DNA of 64,000 bases from Takakia lepidozioides (taxonomy: Eukaryota; Streptophyta; Takakiopsida; Takakiales; Takakiaceae): NCBI GenBank assembly GCA_030704615.1, contig CM060731.1, forward strand, positions 69,234,756 through 69,298,755, read 5' to 3'. Positions 1 through 12,534 of the stretch are shown here, piece after piece; within the stretch, counting starts at the first letter, position 1; the number at the start of each line of letters is the position of its first letter. Both the position numbers and the translations under genes were made by a program. The notes under the pieces are model-generated. The model saw only the letters and a program-made list of their open reading frames with translations. It did no database searches and was not told the DNA's origin.

Positions 1-2500
1 CAGCACATGTTGGCAAATCCTCGCTGTCAAATGCGACGTGTTTCTTTGACCCCGTCTTCCCAGAATACTTATCCCCCTCACTCATCCCCAATTTAGTGTA
101 CTGTGCAAGTATTGACCCCAGAGAAATCTATGAAAGAACGCTCTTGCATCTCTCTGGTTCTCTATCTGTGTCTTCCTTTCTATCTTCCTTCAGGATGCAC
201 AGTTTCTCGCAACTACAGCAAGCCCTGTTTCTTCTTCGGTCTGTACTCTTCGTATTTCCCTCTTGAAATTTCCTCCCTACCTTGCACCATCATCCAATTT
301 GAAGTCTTCCCACTGATGAGGAACTCAAAGTAGTCCTCCTTGACGTGTGCTACCTAAAACACAAAACACACGTGCCATATTCACACACTTAACGACTTAA
401 GAGATAGTCAAACCAACCACATCCAAAACAGGGGGATTAGATGAAGGAGCACGACAGGCTCAGTTTTGAAGAGAAGAGATGCCCTATAGCCAGACATGCA
501 CATATTTAGCAAAACTAGTAGAATATTCAGTTGCAGATCCTGGCTGTCGGTGTTGATTGTCAGCTACAATCCAAGAAGCTAAAACGGTCCCTTGATGGGA
601 CAATAGACTCTCCAAGCATACCAGGCACACAGGACCTGGCATAAATCAAGCATCAACAGTGGCAACCTGCCCAGCCACCACCATGCCTTCAAAATTGGGC
701 TCCGATTGCCGCTCAACAGTAAACAGGGTTATCATCTTCATGGATACATCTACAGCTGTCCCCTAACCAAGGTTAACTTTTACAGGGCACCTGTCAAACT
801 TCAGCAGTCCGCCTTCGCTCCCAATCCCAGCAGCAGAAGAGAGTATTTGGTGCCAATTCCGAATCAGCACTTATTACTAGACGAGAAAGAATTTGAAAGG
901 GCATCTTGGCTACTTCCAAAGACAATTGTCACAAGATCTCTCTGGTCCGAATTGTAATTGTCAACAACCATAACCTAACAGCATTCAGTGTCCTAACAAC
1001 GTATCCGATATGTGCGGTACAATGAATACAAACTGCACGGATACAGGCCAACTCGATTTAGAGACAATCAAATTCGTGATTACCCTGCAAACCCTTCAAG
1101 AGAGTTGGGTTTTAACTCGACGACAATTGCCTTCCCCAACTACCGGAGCCTTGAATGGCAGAACCATATGAATAAAACATTCTCGATTTGCGGCCTCCAG
1201 CAACTATGATGAATTCAGACTTCATTCCCACATCCAGCGGACGCTGGGTGCGCACCCTCTAACTCTTATAACCTCACCCAAAACAAATGGGAGAGCAGTC
1301 CAATTCAACTACCCATAACCAGGACGACTTCTTATCACATCCCTTCCAGTATACATCAACCGCTGTTCACAAACACCAACACCCACAAAACGGGCACAGG
1401 TATCGAACACCGAAATTCCCACTAATCGAGATGCTCACCTGGCGCAAGAGATCAAATTGACGACGACAACATACTCTTCATGACTCTTACACCATCACCC
1501 ACCCCAGACAACAGAAAAATTCTCCACCTCCTCCCTCAAAAATCCCCACTAGAGTCGACCAAAGGAGACAAGAGCACCCACATGATGATAGTTTGTTGCA
1601 GAGTCCCCGCCCCCTCCTCCTCCTCCTCCAATTCCAATTCCAATTCCTCTCGCACGCAGGGTAGCTTCAATTCCCAGGAAAGCCCTAACTCAGGCTACAA
1701 GTTTTGAGATGAAGTAAGACCCACGCATAGAAACGACAGAGTGCAGCAACCCAAGTGTCTGTATGCAGCATTCCAGCAGGCAACCTTCCCGGAACGAGAG
1801 CACTGCATCCTTCTAACTCCGGGAGGCCAACAAACAGAAGAAAGACCAAAAAGAAAAAATTGCCAAAAGGCTCATGAGACGTTTGTCATCCGTTATCAGA
1901 TGATGAGGAGCGCAGGATGCTCCTATTCACGTCTATTTCATATCATCGCCTTTCAGGCATTCAGAGTTGATCCCCGCTCCTACCACATCCGAAAGCATGT
2001 GCTAACCATGGAATCAACTACTTTGCTGTTGATACAAGGTGTTTCATAATTGTACATATAGTCAACGTGTTGCTCTGAAGTACTAGTAGTGACGACTCTT
2101 AAGAACAATGTTGAAGTTTTACAACAAGTTCAACAATTATTTCATTTTGATTCGAAATATATTTTTTACTGAAAATAATAAGAATAAGGGGTATTCGACA
2201 ACTACTTACCCTCCCACATTCCCCCGTTGTGGCCATTACAAGGTGTTTAGTGTTTACCTTCCAAAGGGAAGATAGTAGTTCTACATAGTGATGTTACACC
2301 ATACCTTGTATGTGCTTCGACAGGAGTTTTTTTTCCATCTTTTATCCTTATATGGACTGTTTGATATCTCTTTGTATTTTAAATTTTAAGTAAAAAATTG
2401 ATCTTTAAAAACTTTCAATTATCTGTAGAGATGTTTATAAATCGTAAAAATATTTATTTTTTACTTTTCACTTTTTAAATTTTAGTAAGTAAACGTCAGA
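1..2500. other. No gene recognised; possible 5' leader of a minus-strand gene
   Basis: All reading frames are short and none shows a known motif. On the minus strand the stretch 1480-1720 looks like a plant 5' untranslated leader: it is purine-rich, has a GGAATT/GGAGGA simple repeat near 1615-1650, and is followed by a plausible splice donor (CCAG/GTGAGC) near 1440. If so, the coding exons lie further left or beyond the window edge. From about 2100 to 2550 the sequence is AT-rich and looks non-coding. This is a weak call. Confidence 0.25.
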
Positions 2501-2579
2501 TATTTAAACATAGAGACTAAATAAATGTACATACATCTAGCATTTTTTTAATGTGTATTCATAATATATGGATAGATTT

Positions 2580-4432
2580 TTATAAAAAGGCGTTGGCCAA
2601 TTCATTAATTTTTGTGGAAAAATTAACCCCATTGATGCCATAAGGCATGATACACATCCATGGGATGAGGGACGAGCCCGAGACATAATCAAGAGAGACT
2701 GCCGAACCGGCCATGACGAGGACCAAAAAGGTCCGGGGATGAGAGGACGGTCGACCATACCCCATGCAGTTCAATGATGCATAAATGCAGAAAATTAAGT
2801 GTTGTATTGTACCCCTACGAAGAAGGATCAAAATTTGTAATTGCCTGCCTGTGAGGACTTTGACGAGCATTCTGGAGAGCCCGGGAAGAAAGACGATGTG
2901 ATCAGTGATCGAAGTTGAGCTTCAGCAAACTCTTGCCCTTGATGTGTCTCCAGTTAATGTCGCGGTCGAAGTCTGGCAATTCAGGGCAGTGGCAAGTTGC
3001 AATTTCTCCCATGCACACCCTACCTTTAAAATTCTATTTGCGATCTGCCAGAGAAAGGCAGCCAGCTTTGCAGGTCTGGTTTTGACCCATATGCCTTTCC
3101 AGATTATTTGCCATCGCTCGTTTCGAAATCCATAGGCTCTCCATTTGTTGTCCCATTTGGAGAAGGGTATGGAGCTAGTGTTGAGGCACTTGTACCCTTT
3201 TTTGGAAGTGTATTGAAAAAAAGATGGTTTTCCATCAAGATCCCATGTCCATTCTTGAGGGTCCAACTGAAGTTGATAGGTTTGCCCCCAATCCATACAA
3301 ATGTATTTGCCTTGATCCAAGCAATCAAGGCGGACCCGGGAGGCTTAGCGGGGTTCATGAGCTTTTCACTAGTTGACCATTGGCATACTCTGACAGGGGA
3401 GAAGTTCCACCCTTTGATGTTGACCGGGTGTGCTTGAATGAGGTGCAGGATGTTTGATTGAGGGCAGCAGTGCATAGCGAGGCCAGTGATTTGAATGCCG
3501 CTGAAATCTGTCACGTAAATGACTTGATTAGGTCTGGCTGAGCATGTAACCCAAGTGTCGGGCAATGGAGGCAAAGGCCTCTACTGGAGGATGCATATCC
3601 AAGATGCAAGGATGGTCTGGATAATGTTGGATAACCTGCATTTCCTCTGGCTGCTCCTACAATCTGGTTTATGTGCCCCTGGCACCATAGTGCTGAGCCC
3701 GACCAGATATTTCCGATCTGTGCAATTCCATGGTGATCCCAGGCAGACCACCTCTCCGCAGCTCCACGGTCAATCTGGTTGTGAGTGTTGGAGTTAAGGA
3801 AAAGATGTTGACGAATGACTTCCTCGTAAGATGAGGGCACTCCTTTGATGAGGTATGGCCTCAACCTGCCCCATGCTTTCCATATTGTTTTCCATAGCGG
3901 AGAGCCAGGCTCTTTATGCTTGAAACCATTAACAATCCAACGAACTGAGCTTGACCACTGGATTTTTCAGGGGGGAGCTTTGAAGGATATGCCTCAGAAC
4001 CAGTGGTTTCCACAAGGAAGAATGGGGTCCCAATAGTCTCAAGATCCATTTTCCAAGTAAGGCGTCTATTTGGTTGGCTGGATCCAAGATACCAAGCCCC
4101 TCTAGCTTTCTTTTGCTGTAGATTTGGGCCCAAGAAATTGCAGGTCTGATGTGCTGAGTATTGGAGCTTGCTCCCCAAACAAAATTTCTTATGATTCTCC
4201 TCATTTCTTTTAAGTAGGCTGGGGATGGGCTCCACACGGATGCAAAGTACCAAATGCTGGCCATAATAACCTGGTTGGCTATCAGTGCCCTTCCAGTTAG
4301 AGAGAGGTGTGTGGATCCCCAGAAAACAAGTTTGCGTTTCAGCTTGTCTATGATTGGTCATATTTTTTGCTCTTCCGAAAGGTTGACACCGAATGGAAAA
4401 CCTAGAAGCTTGGTACTTTTGAGGGAAGCTAG
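2580..4432 (-). mobile_element. LINE relic, C-terminal half of ORF2 (5' truncated)
   Basis: Read on the minus strand, overlapping frames carry the end of a plant LINE reverse-transcriptase protein. First comes the region after the catalytic fingers and palm, with RNFVWGA and GLGILD...LLGKWILRLL near 4160-4260. Next come several hundred residues of the connecting region. The last part, WKGIWVKTRPAKLAAFLWQ near 3050-3110, is the zinc-binding reverse-transcriptase domain (zf-RVT). The frame changes at least four times (about 3860, 3570, 3320 and 2920), so the element is dead. The endonuclease and the YADD-type catalytic part are absent, which is the usual 5' truncation of LINEs. The left (3') end is uncertain; the AT-rich tract at 2100-2550 may include its tail. 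Confidence 0.8.
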
Positions 4433-4660
4433 CGTGTGAGCGCGTTCACGTGAGCAGACTTTGTTAAGCGTGAGCAGATTTCTTAAGCGTGAGCACATCA
4501 ACGACGCAATGGCGTGAGCACGTGAGCGTACGCTCACGCATGAGTGACGTGGCGTGAGCGTGCACCCACGCTGACATGGCGTGAGCGTCATGTCAGCATG
4601 CTGATGTGGCGACAAATGATGACGTGGCACTGTCCGTCATCTGCCACGTCAGCATTAACA
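4433..4660. repeat. CGTGAGC-rich array with perfect palindromes
   Basis: The heptamer (C/T)GTGAGC occurs about eight times within 180 bp, mostly preceded by G. Inside is a perfect 18-bp palindrome at 4521-4538 (arm CGTGAGCGT). A 9-bp inverted repeat follows (GACGTGGCA at 4621-4629, complement at 4642-4650) with a 12-nt loop. The array begins exactly where LINE similarity stops and lies on the 3' side of the transposase relic at 5104-8883. It could therefore be subterminal sequence of that transposon or a local satellite. No function is shown. Confidence 0.6.
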
Positions 4661-5103
4661 TGCGCCGCCTATAACCGAGGATGGTCCTATGACCGTGGAA
4701 TTAATGCAGGGAATCTTGCCTAAATAGAATCAAGACTACCATGAGCGCCTACAATTGTAGCATCCAACATTGTGCAATTACAAATGTTTGTTTCACTTTC
4801 ACAATTACGAGGACGAGAAAATATCCTCACAAAGTGTTCGCCATAGAGGCTGCCACGGGAAGACCTTCCTCCCTCCTCAAATAACAATGAGAGTTAGGAT
4901 CATCTTCAAAAGATGATTGTAGTGCATAGCGACAGCAAGACATGTAGACTTCGAACGGTGCAATGACAAATGTGCTTTTAAAAGTTGCCACTCAGAGCTC
5001 ACTCAGTATAATTGGAGGCCATATCATTGCACCGCCGACGAATTGATGTGAATTACACATTTCAAAATCATGGTCGTCCACATACCACATTGCATAGTTG
5101 ATG

Positions 5104-8100
5104 TTACCCATGTGTTGTATCCCGCTGCAATAGAGTATCGACCTCGTTGAAACTCATAGTGGCCTGGTGAATGAAGTTGTCACGTTTGGGATCGCAAACC
5201 ATCCTCTTCAAAAATATGAAATACAAATGTTTGCAGGGTATGAATTTACCTCTCTTGCCCAAACTGGTTGATAGCATATTCACAAAATCAGGACATGTGC
5301 AATTGGGGAAATTGGAAACCGTGATGTCGTAGGTCCTGTCATGAACAGCAGATGTGGAAGTGATGATTGTGAATACCTGACCATATCCTGGATCGGGTAC
5401 TTCCGTGGTGCTTCCAACACGAGCTTGGAGCATTCTTGATCAGGATTTGCCGGGGGGACCCGGGAGGACGCAGAAGTAGTAGCACATGCATGGAGTTGGG
5501 GTTGTCTCGCAAGGGAAAAGTCTGCCTCCTCCAGCATTTCAATCTCCTGAAATCTGAGATGTGTTCCCACCTTCACGGACCAAACGGTTGGAGGAGATGG
5601 CTTCATCACTACGGAAGGACACACAGTTCCATGCACACATCTGGCACAATCATCTGCGCAGAACCAGAACTTGTGGTTCTTGGCTTCTGGTTGACCGTAT
5701 GGACGCATCAAACCCGTGAAAGTCGGAGCAGGAGTTCGGGCACCACCTCTGGATATAGATGAAGTGCACTTCTCGAAATTAGTTGCCCTGATCGCTGTAC
5801 ATTTCACACAAGACCCTACACTTGTGCGTTCTATGTACCAAACGTGGTCGGGACATGCGGACTCAAGCACATCAAGGGGGTTGTTTCTCTCCTGCACCAT
5901 TTCAGTGGCACTGTTTGATGCTGGAGTTTGTCGTCGTGTTGGAGGTTCCTCCACAATGGAGGTTCCGGACATGGAGCTGTCATGCAGGGGAACACGAGGC
6001 TTCGAGAAGTTATCATGGTTGCCATGTGTGAATCGGAATCCGAACCAGGTAGAGTGTTCAATTTCCTCTTACAGGAGCCGAATCTCTCCTCCCCTTCAAG
6101 ATGTGGAACTCTAGAAACAAGTGTCAAAACATGGCAAAAGAATCACCATAGAGAGAAGACCTACACATTAAAATTCAGTGGAACCTGGCATGCTTCACAG
6201 AAGGAAAACACCAAAAAAGCGACTTCATAGAGTCATGAACAGAGAAAATTTGGTGTCTCCATTTTTGCGCAAGATGGCTGGATTTGGAGGGCCACCAAAT
6301 CTTACTGGACATGCCTACACAGCTCTTCGCCAATGGGTTTAGGGGAACCTCATACATCACAGAACCCAGACAAACAATGTTAGTGAACTCAGAATTACAA
6401 GTGGAAGTTGAGAGAGAAGACTCTGGCCAAAGCTAGCATAAACAAGAGCCACTTCCCCTTGCAAAGGCTTGGATTCCAATGTTCCCTGGGCATACATGCT
6501 CACCACCCGTGCTATCTTGATTGGATCCCCAGATCTGTTTGCAGCACGCAACATCAACTCCCATTTGTCCGGACCCTTGCCACCAACCCCACCTCGCAAG
6601 AAATCACGGTATCGGGTTTGTTGTTGCAAGGCACATATCAAATCATATGTTGTTGCCACATACAAATCCCGACCTCGTTTCCCAGACTGCTGCAACCATG
6701 CGTTGTGCACAGTTTCTGCCAAATTGCAAGATGGCATGTCCGCCATTTCCTCAATGGACATGTTCTGCAAAGTGAAGAACCACACTTCAAAACAGTGAAT
6801 AGAAAATAACATAAAGAAAGCGAGGAGACAATAAAATGGAAAGTAAATGTATGAATGAAGCAAGAAATATAAGCCTCGTACCACTGCCATGGCTGCTCCC
6901 CACTGTCTATACCGGAAGTGCCAAAACGCCAGCCAATCTTCCAATGCTCTCATACTCTCAAGTGATGCAGCTCCAGAAGAGAACCACCAGGCACGAATTG
7001 TCTGGAACAAAGTGTCCGCCTCCTTCATTGTTCTAGCATCTTTGTACTCTTTGCACAATTTACAGTGCTGAGTCTGCATCTCTGGTTTGATGTCCGACTT
7101 TGTATGTTTTTCCAGAGATTGTGTCCCTTGGAATAGACATGTACGCTCTCTTCCTCGCATTGGCATTTTTGGGTCGCCCGATCCGAAGACAATACGAACA
7201 GCATTGAAATTTGCTTGAGCACTATCCGCCATGAAACCTGCAAAATTTGGAGATGGCAGCCCATGACACGTATCAGAGAATTCCACATGAACTTCTGGGA
7301 TTCCGTATCCTCGGATTGCATGTCACAAACTGCAATTGTCATAACTCGTTGGTACACTGGATCGTAGACATGACAAGCCATTGTCGTCCAATCCTTCACT
7401 CGTTTCACATGATCAAACATAAGAAAACAGTTCTGCAAGTCCCCAGTCTTCTGCATCCGCTTCACGAGGCTAACCCCACTGCCCTCCCCAACAGTCGACA
7501 TTTTGAAAAGAAAAACTTTGATGGCACCTTGACCTTGGAATACATTGTCCTGGATGTAATCGTACTTGCTCACTCGTTTCAATTCCAAAATGTTGTCTAT
7601 GTAGCCTCTGATACCAGAGCCCATTCTTAATGCATTGATCTGATGCCGAATGTTAGGTGAACTCAAAGTGGAGAAATGATCCATGACCAGGTCCAATGTT
7701 GCACCGTCAAGTTTAGTCCCCACAGAATCCCCTTCACTCAAAATATGGCTTTCCAAGAATGACTTGTTTGCGCCAAGAGCAATTGCAGATGTTGTTGCGG
7801 ATGGGTTTCTCCCGAACTCCTGTTGAATCAACCTCGATACTGTCTCAACACTCTCCTTGTAATCCCCCTTCGAGACATGATGGTTATGGAATCTGAAATG
7901 CACACAAACTCTTCTCATTGTTTTCAAACGGTGGACAACATAGTACATTCTTGCTCCACAGAGCGCCAAGCAGGATGGCACAAGTTTGCAGAATTTGCAG
8001 ACGAAAATGTTTGCCGGTGGTGGGGCAGTCCCAGGCTGAAATGGATTTTCCGCCAGACCCTCCCATTTTGCTTTGATTATGAACCCCATACTGAAGAAAG

Positions 8101-8883
8101 TGTCTGTAATTCAAATTATCACACCTAAGGTGTCTATTGCAAATTGTTCTCCTGAAAATAAGCTTGTCATCATTCTGAATATTGGATGTTTTTGTTCTGC
8201 ACCACGGGTGCCCGTCGTGTTTCTTGTCCATTCCATGCATCATGATTGTTACACCTCCAACTCGCGGAGGAGGAGGCAGCTCGAATAGGATATCGCCATC
8301 AAAAGTCTCTGGCAAGAATTTCACAGGCACTTGCTTCAAAGATTCCCAATCAATTCCTCGCAACTCACTTTTGAATCCAGCCATTCCTCCCATCGCCCGT
8401 AGTTTTGGAATGACACTACAAATCTCTTCTTCATCAGCTTCTCCAACCACAGTAGGAAGGACTGGATTTGGAAATTCACTTATGTCATCATCGGACGAAT
8501 CCGAAAGCTCAACAATTGGAGTGGAGGACGTCTATTTTTTTTTCACCACCACCTCCATCTTGTCTTCAACGACCGAAGCAGCAGTCCCGGGCGTCACATA
8601 TGACCCAAGGGACTTTCGCCGAGGCTCTCCAAGTACTCTGTATCGACCAGGGCGCACTCTCCACTGGCTGACATGAGCCGTCTCATCACGGTTTTGGAAA
8701 GAGTATTTCAACAACTTCCCTTTCAAATCGTACACCTCTTTCTCCAAAAAGATGGAGCCATTCTGAAGCTGAAAACGGGTAGCCAAGACATGTTCCAGAA
8801 CAATTGCAAATCCATTGTCAAGGACTTCCTGGGAGAATGACACTGGTTTGTCGTCAGAGAAGAACTCCGCTTCAGAGGAAGCC
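5104..8883 (-). pseudogene. Mutator-like transposase relic (zinc-binding N-terminus, DDE-type core, SWIM finger)
   Basis: The start ATG is at 8883. The first segment is acidic and leads to a cysteine/histidine-rich block near 7900-8200 (HPWCRTKTSN, then ICNRHLRC, then CKFCKLVPSC), resembling the WRKY/GCM1-type zinc finger of MULE transposases. The core has VMTIAVCDMQSEDTESQ near 7300 and FMADSAQANFNAVR near 7200-7240, placed like the second catalytic aspartate, followed by a CLF-Q motif where MULEs usually have C-x2-H. Near 5225-5305 lies CTCPDF...CKHLYF, the C-x-C...C-x-H signature of a SWIM finger. A probable 117-bp GT-AG intron lies at 6765-6881. The gene is broken by an in-frame TAG at 8532-8534, a frameshift near 8090 and another near 7265. 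MULE assignment is from motif order; family-level placement is inference. No terminal inverted repeats were found by eye. Confidence 0.6.
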
Positions 8884-9569
8884 ATCTTCCTTCCTCGCGT
8901 ACGTTGATACCTTGCTATCGCAGACCTTCAGTGTAAATCAGTTTACTGATGTCTCCACAACACAGTTGAAGAATGAGCAGAGAATATGGCGGAGGAAGCT
9001 CAGACGACGACTGTGCATATTCTGTTATTCCTTCCAAATATGCATCCGTCCATTTTAATTACTTTTCTTGTGGGCCCAGTGGTCAGAGTATCCCTAGGAG
9101 CAATGTCGGCAGCTGTTAAACCGTTAATCAAAACCTCATCAATAAACACAATAACAAGCCGACTTCCTGGAAGCATGCCACAGGATCTGAGGGTGGGATT
9201 GCAGATTAAGTAAATGTATCTATACTACTACCAATGATCATGCGCACCTGGAAAGTTCAAAATGTGAAACGAACGTGGGGTTGGCTAACAAGGATAAACG
9301 TGTATGATATCCCAAAATTTGTCATCAAACTCTTGTTCATTTACATATATTTGTCTAAGACAGTGCGCCAAGATTTCTGGGATTCGCTGTTATTTTTAAA
9401 TATTGAAACCGTTCTAATAAAGAACACGCCGTTTATTTTGGGCGACACACGTCAGACATCGATAACTGAATACGAACAACTGTACACTAATTACTGGCAT
9501 GTGCACTATTAAGGGAACGACTATGTGTAACGGTCACGCGAAGGGAATCCGATGCTTCTAGAGACAAGC
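8884..9569. other. Intergenic; nothing recognised
   Basis: The sequence between the Mutator-like relic and the chromovirus has no coding frame with a recognisable motif. Near 9546-9566 a short stretch (GATGCTTCTAGAG) resembles part of the SINE-like head at 48.6 kb, but is too short to call. Confidence 0.4.
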
Positions 9570-9574
9570 AACAA
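9570..9574. repeat. Target-site duplication, left copy (AACAA)
   Basis: AACAA directly precedes the left LTR and is matched by AACAA at 16548-16552 directly after the right LTR. Five bp is the length expected for Ty3/gypsy integrase. Confidence 0.9.
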
Positions 9575-10299
9575 TGTCGCGCACCTCACTTCGGTAAGCT
9601 CCCTCTCAAGTCATAGTTACTCGCTTTGATGCGCGCGCCTGACTCCCAACCGGCCGCCGGGCCAACTTGGAGCTTCGGCTGCTCACCGGGACATAACGGT
9701 CCCCCTTCACTCTCCCGAAAGACCCTCCACCTATTTGGGCCTAGTGGAATTCCCTTTGGTAGATGGCAGTCCGGAACAACTCCCCACTCTTTGGTCGCTT
9801 TCCGGCTCGCTCGCTTACTCACTAGTTTTTGGTCACCAACGGGCTTGCACCGTTCTCGGGGTTACTACTCCCTATATATACTTCTGTAGCTGTCCGCGGG
9901 GGTTTCACAACCAGCCATGCCATTTTATGGCGGACCACCACGAAGACCCTCGATTCCCGGTGGTGAGTCGCGGTGAGTCTTGGCCCGCTCACCACGGCCC
10001 TTATGGACCGTGATGAGTCCCAAGACTCCCCACAACTCCCACCACGAGGTCTCCTCCCCCATGGTGAGTCCTATGCCACCCCCACTAAGTCCCACTAAGC
10101 TACCACCACCCCTTGTGGAGCCACCCCCACCGCAACCCGGTGTGCGGGGCTCCACCTAGTGAGCGCCTCCGCCTCCTTGAGTGCCTTGGGCACTCAAGGG
10201 TGCTTCAGCCCCCGTACCTATCGCTGCTACTGCCCCCACCACAGGGGCAGCCCCACTCGTGTCCCGGCCTCCCTGCCCTCAAGGCAAAGGGCCGCGACA
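9575..10299 (-). repeat. 3' LTR of the chromovirus
   Basis: This 725-bp direct repeat is nearly identical to 15823-16547. Differences seen by eye are one C/T near 9604 and one near 10220. Short open frames inside it recur identically in the other LTR and are not genes. Confidence 0.95.
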
Positions 10300-11151
10300 C
10301 ACACCCCTACCAACAGGGAGTCGATGTCCTCATCGACTTGTCCATTTTGTAGAAACGAACATCCAAGTTGTGGCGTCCCACATCAAGGAGTTTGTTTCCG
10401 TACCATGGCGTCCCATGGCAAAGAACCAAACCCCACACTTGACTCTACTCTCCACTAGCTAGTTCGGCCGACTTCCTCCAAGTCCCGGCCAAGGGTGGAG
10501 CCTCTCCAGGTCCTCCCAGTGCACTCTTCTTGGCCTACTTCAAGGCCAAGGAACGATCCTCCCCGAGGATCGAATCGCCTTACTGCAACAACATTTGCTT
10601 GCGATCGCTCATGATGCCGCTTTTGGCATCACCTTGAGCAAGGGTTCACCTGGAACCCTCTTTGACTAGGACGATAACCTTGAACCAACCGTGCGCCCCA
10701 ATCACTACAATTGGGTCCGCCTTGGAATGCTGGCCTGAGGTACGGGAACACGCCGAAACCGCACTACGACTTCGTCCCGAGGCTACACGATTATAGTACG
10801 TGAACGGAAGCACGTAGCTTCCGCGTTAGCCCGCACTACAAGGCAACCCCCTCGGTAGCGCAGTTATAGTACGCGCACGTGCCAGGTGCGCACTAGCACG
10901 TGAACTCCCAAAGAAGGCGCAAGTTTCCTTGCCCCTTGGATGGGAGTCACCCGATTTCGGCACTGCGCAAACACACGATTAACCCAATTTACCTCTCCCA
11001 CTTTTGTAAGCTAGCATGCATTCTACACACTAGCCAACCATCCCATGCATCACCATTCCAAACACAATAGGACGCACAATATTTGGAACCCATTTCCTTT
11101 ATAACAAATTTTTGTACAATACAAGTTTTTGCAATCGGATTCCTGAGCTAG
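10300..11151 (-). other. Chromovirus 3' non-coding region
   Basis: The 850 bp between the integrase stop and the 3' LTR hold no supported frame. Just before the LTR the minus strand reads GGTAGGGGTGTG, a weak candidate polypurine tract. A long 3' untranslated segment of this kind is common in plant chromoviruses. Confidence 0.6.
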
Positions 11152-12534
11152 CTAAACCGGGCTAAGCATGCATTTCCTCCCCCACGCTCCAAGGTTGATG
11201 TCCCCATCAACGTTTCTTCCGCTTTTGAGGTCGCCCTTGAACGCTGCAACTACCTCGGATGCGTTTCCCATTTCTGAGGCACGCACCCAAGATGCCTCCA
11301 CATGATGATAGCCCTTCCATTTGACGAGATACTCCGTTTCTCGGTTCTTGAACCTCCTCGACTTAAGTATTGTCTCCACCTCGTACTCAGGTTCATTTTC
11401 ATGATCCAACAGCATAGGTGGCGGACGCAACACTTGATGCCGATTCGGACGTGCTTCATCTTTGAAGTAAGGCTTCAAAAGGGAGACATGGAATACTGGG
11501 TGCACCTTGCTGTTTGCCGGCAGCTCCAATTCATACACATCCTCATTCATAACCTTCCGAATGCGAAAGGGACCCGCATACGGAGGTACGAACTTCGGAC
11601 TCACTTCCGGAGGTAGTCGGAAATTCTTGATGTTCAACCAGACCTCTGTGCCTGCCTCAAACTTCACTTCCCTCCGCTTCCGATTCGCCTGCCTTTCATA
11701 CCGTTTCCTAGCTTTGGCAATGTTGTACTTTGCGAGCTTCAACAAACGCTCGCGTTCTTCCAGTACCGCCGCTACTGCCGGTTCCTCAACGTCCTGGGCG
11801 GCCCAACTTGTCGGCACCAGAGGTGCTTTTCCATAGACCAATACGAAAAGGGAAACTCCCGTTGCGGAGTGTTCTGTGTTATTATAACAGAACTCTGCCG
11901 CGTCTAAGTGTTCCATCCAGTCTGATTGGTCTGCCGACACGTAATTCCGCAAGAATTGCTTCACTACGGAATTCACTCTTTCCGTTTGGCCGTCCGTCGT
12001 AGGTCGGAAGGCGGTGCTCATCTTCAGCCTCGTCCCCATCTTCTTCCAAAGTGTCCTCCAAAATTTACTCGTAAACTTTGGATCGCGATCCGAGACAATA
12101 TCCTTCGGGACTCCATGATGCTTTAAGACGTGGGCGAAGTAAAGTCGCCCTGTCTCCTGCGCCGTTGCCGTCTCCTTGGTGGGGATGAAATGGCCCATTT
12201 TACTGAACCTATCCACCACCACCATGATTGCATCGAATCCTTTTGACAGTGGCATAGCAGTCATGAAATCCATCGAGACGCTTTCCCAAGTCCCCTCTGG
12301 AATCGGCAAGGGTTGTAACAGCCCCGCTTGCTTTTTGTACTCGCTCCGGTTTTGTTGGCATGTGGTGCATGTCTTGACATACTCCTCTGCCTCCTCCCTC
12401 AGTTTGGGCCAGAAATACTCTTTCTTCAAGAGTGCCGCAGTGCGCTTGGCTCCGCCGTGGCCCGCAAGCGGGCTATCATGGCATTCTCTCAAGAGGCTAT
12501 CTCTGATCCCTCCCTTCGGCACGTAGAGACGTTT
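11152..12534 (-). CDS. Chromovirus integrase with C-terminal chromodomain
   Basis: Same frame as the RNase H segment but after the TAA. The H2C2 integrase zinc finger (HDSPLAGHGG...CTTCQQN, about 12.36-12.49 kb) comes first. The DDE catalytic core follows, with MDFMTAMP (first Asp), VSDRDPKF (second Asp) and TDGQTERVN (Glu) between about 11.95 and 12.28 kb. The GPFRIRKV...LPANSKVHPVFHVS module is next, and near 11.25-11.40 kb a chromodomain with EYLVKWKGY. Chromodomains in this position direct integration to particular chromatin in characterised chromoviruses. The stop codon is at 11152. Confidence 0.93.
   Translation of the reverse strand, partial: KRLYVPKGGIRDSLLRECHDSPLAGHGGAKRTAALLKKEYFWPKLREEAEEYVKTCTTCQQNRSEYKKQAGLLQPLPIPEGTWESVSMDFMTAMPLSKGFDAIMVVVDRFSKMGHFIPTKETATAQETGRLYFAHVLKHHGVPKDIVSDRDPKFTSKFWRTLWKKMGTRLKMSTAFRPTTDGQTERVNSVVKQFLRNYVSADQSDWMEHLDAAEFCYNNTEHSATGVSLFVLVYGKAPLVPTSWAAQDVEEPAVAAVLEERERLLKLAKYNIAKARKRYERQANRKRREVKFEAGTEVWLNIKNFRLPPEVSPKFVPPYAGPFRIRKVMNEDVYELELPANSKVHPVFHVSLLKPYFKDEARPNRHQVLRPPPMLLDHENEPEYEVETILKSRRFKNRETEYLVKWKGYHHVEASWVRASEMGNASEVVAAFKGDLKSGRNVDGDINLGAWGRKCMLSPV

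Noticed and set aside
9586-10462. Several 70-100 codon frames in the LTR
   Set aside because: They recur identically in the second LTR on both strands and have no motif; LTR sequence is non-coding.
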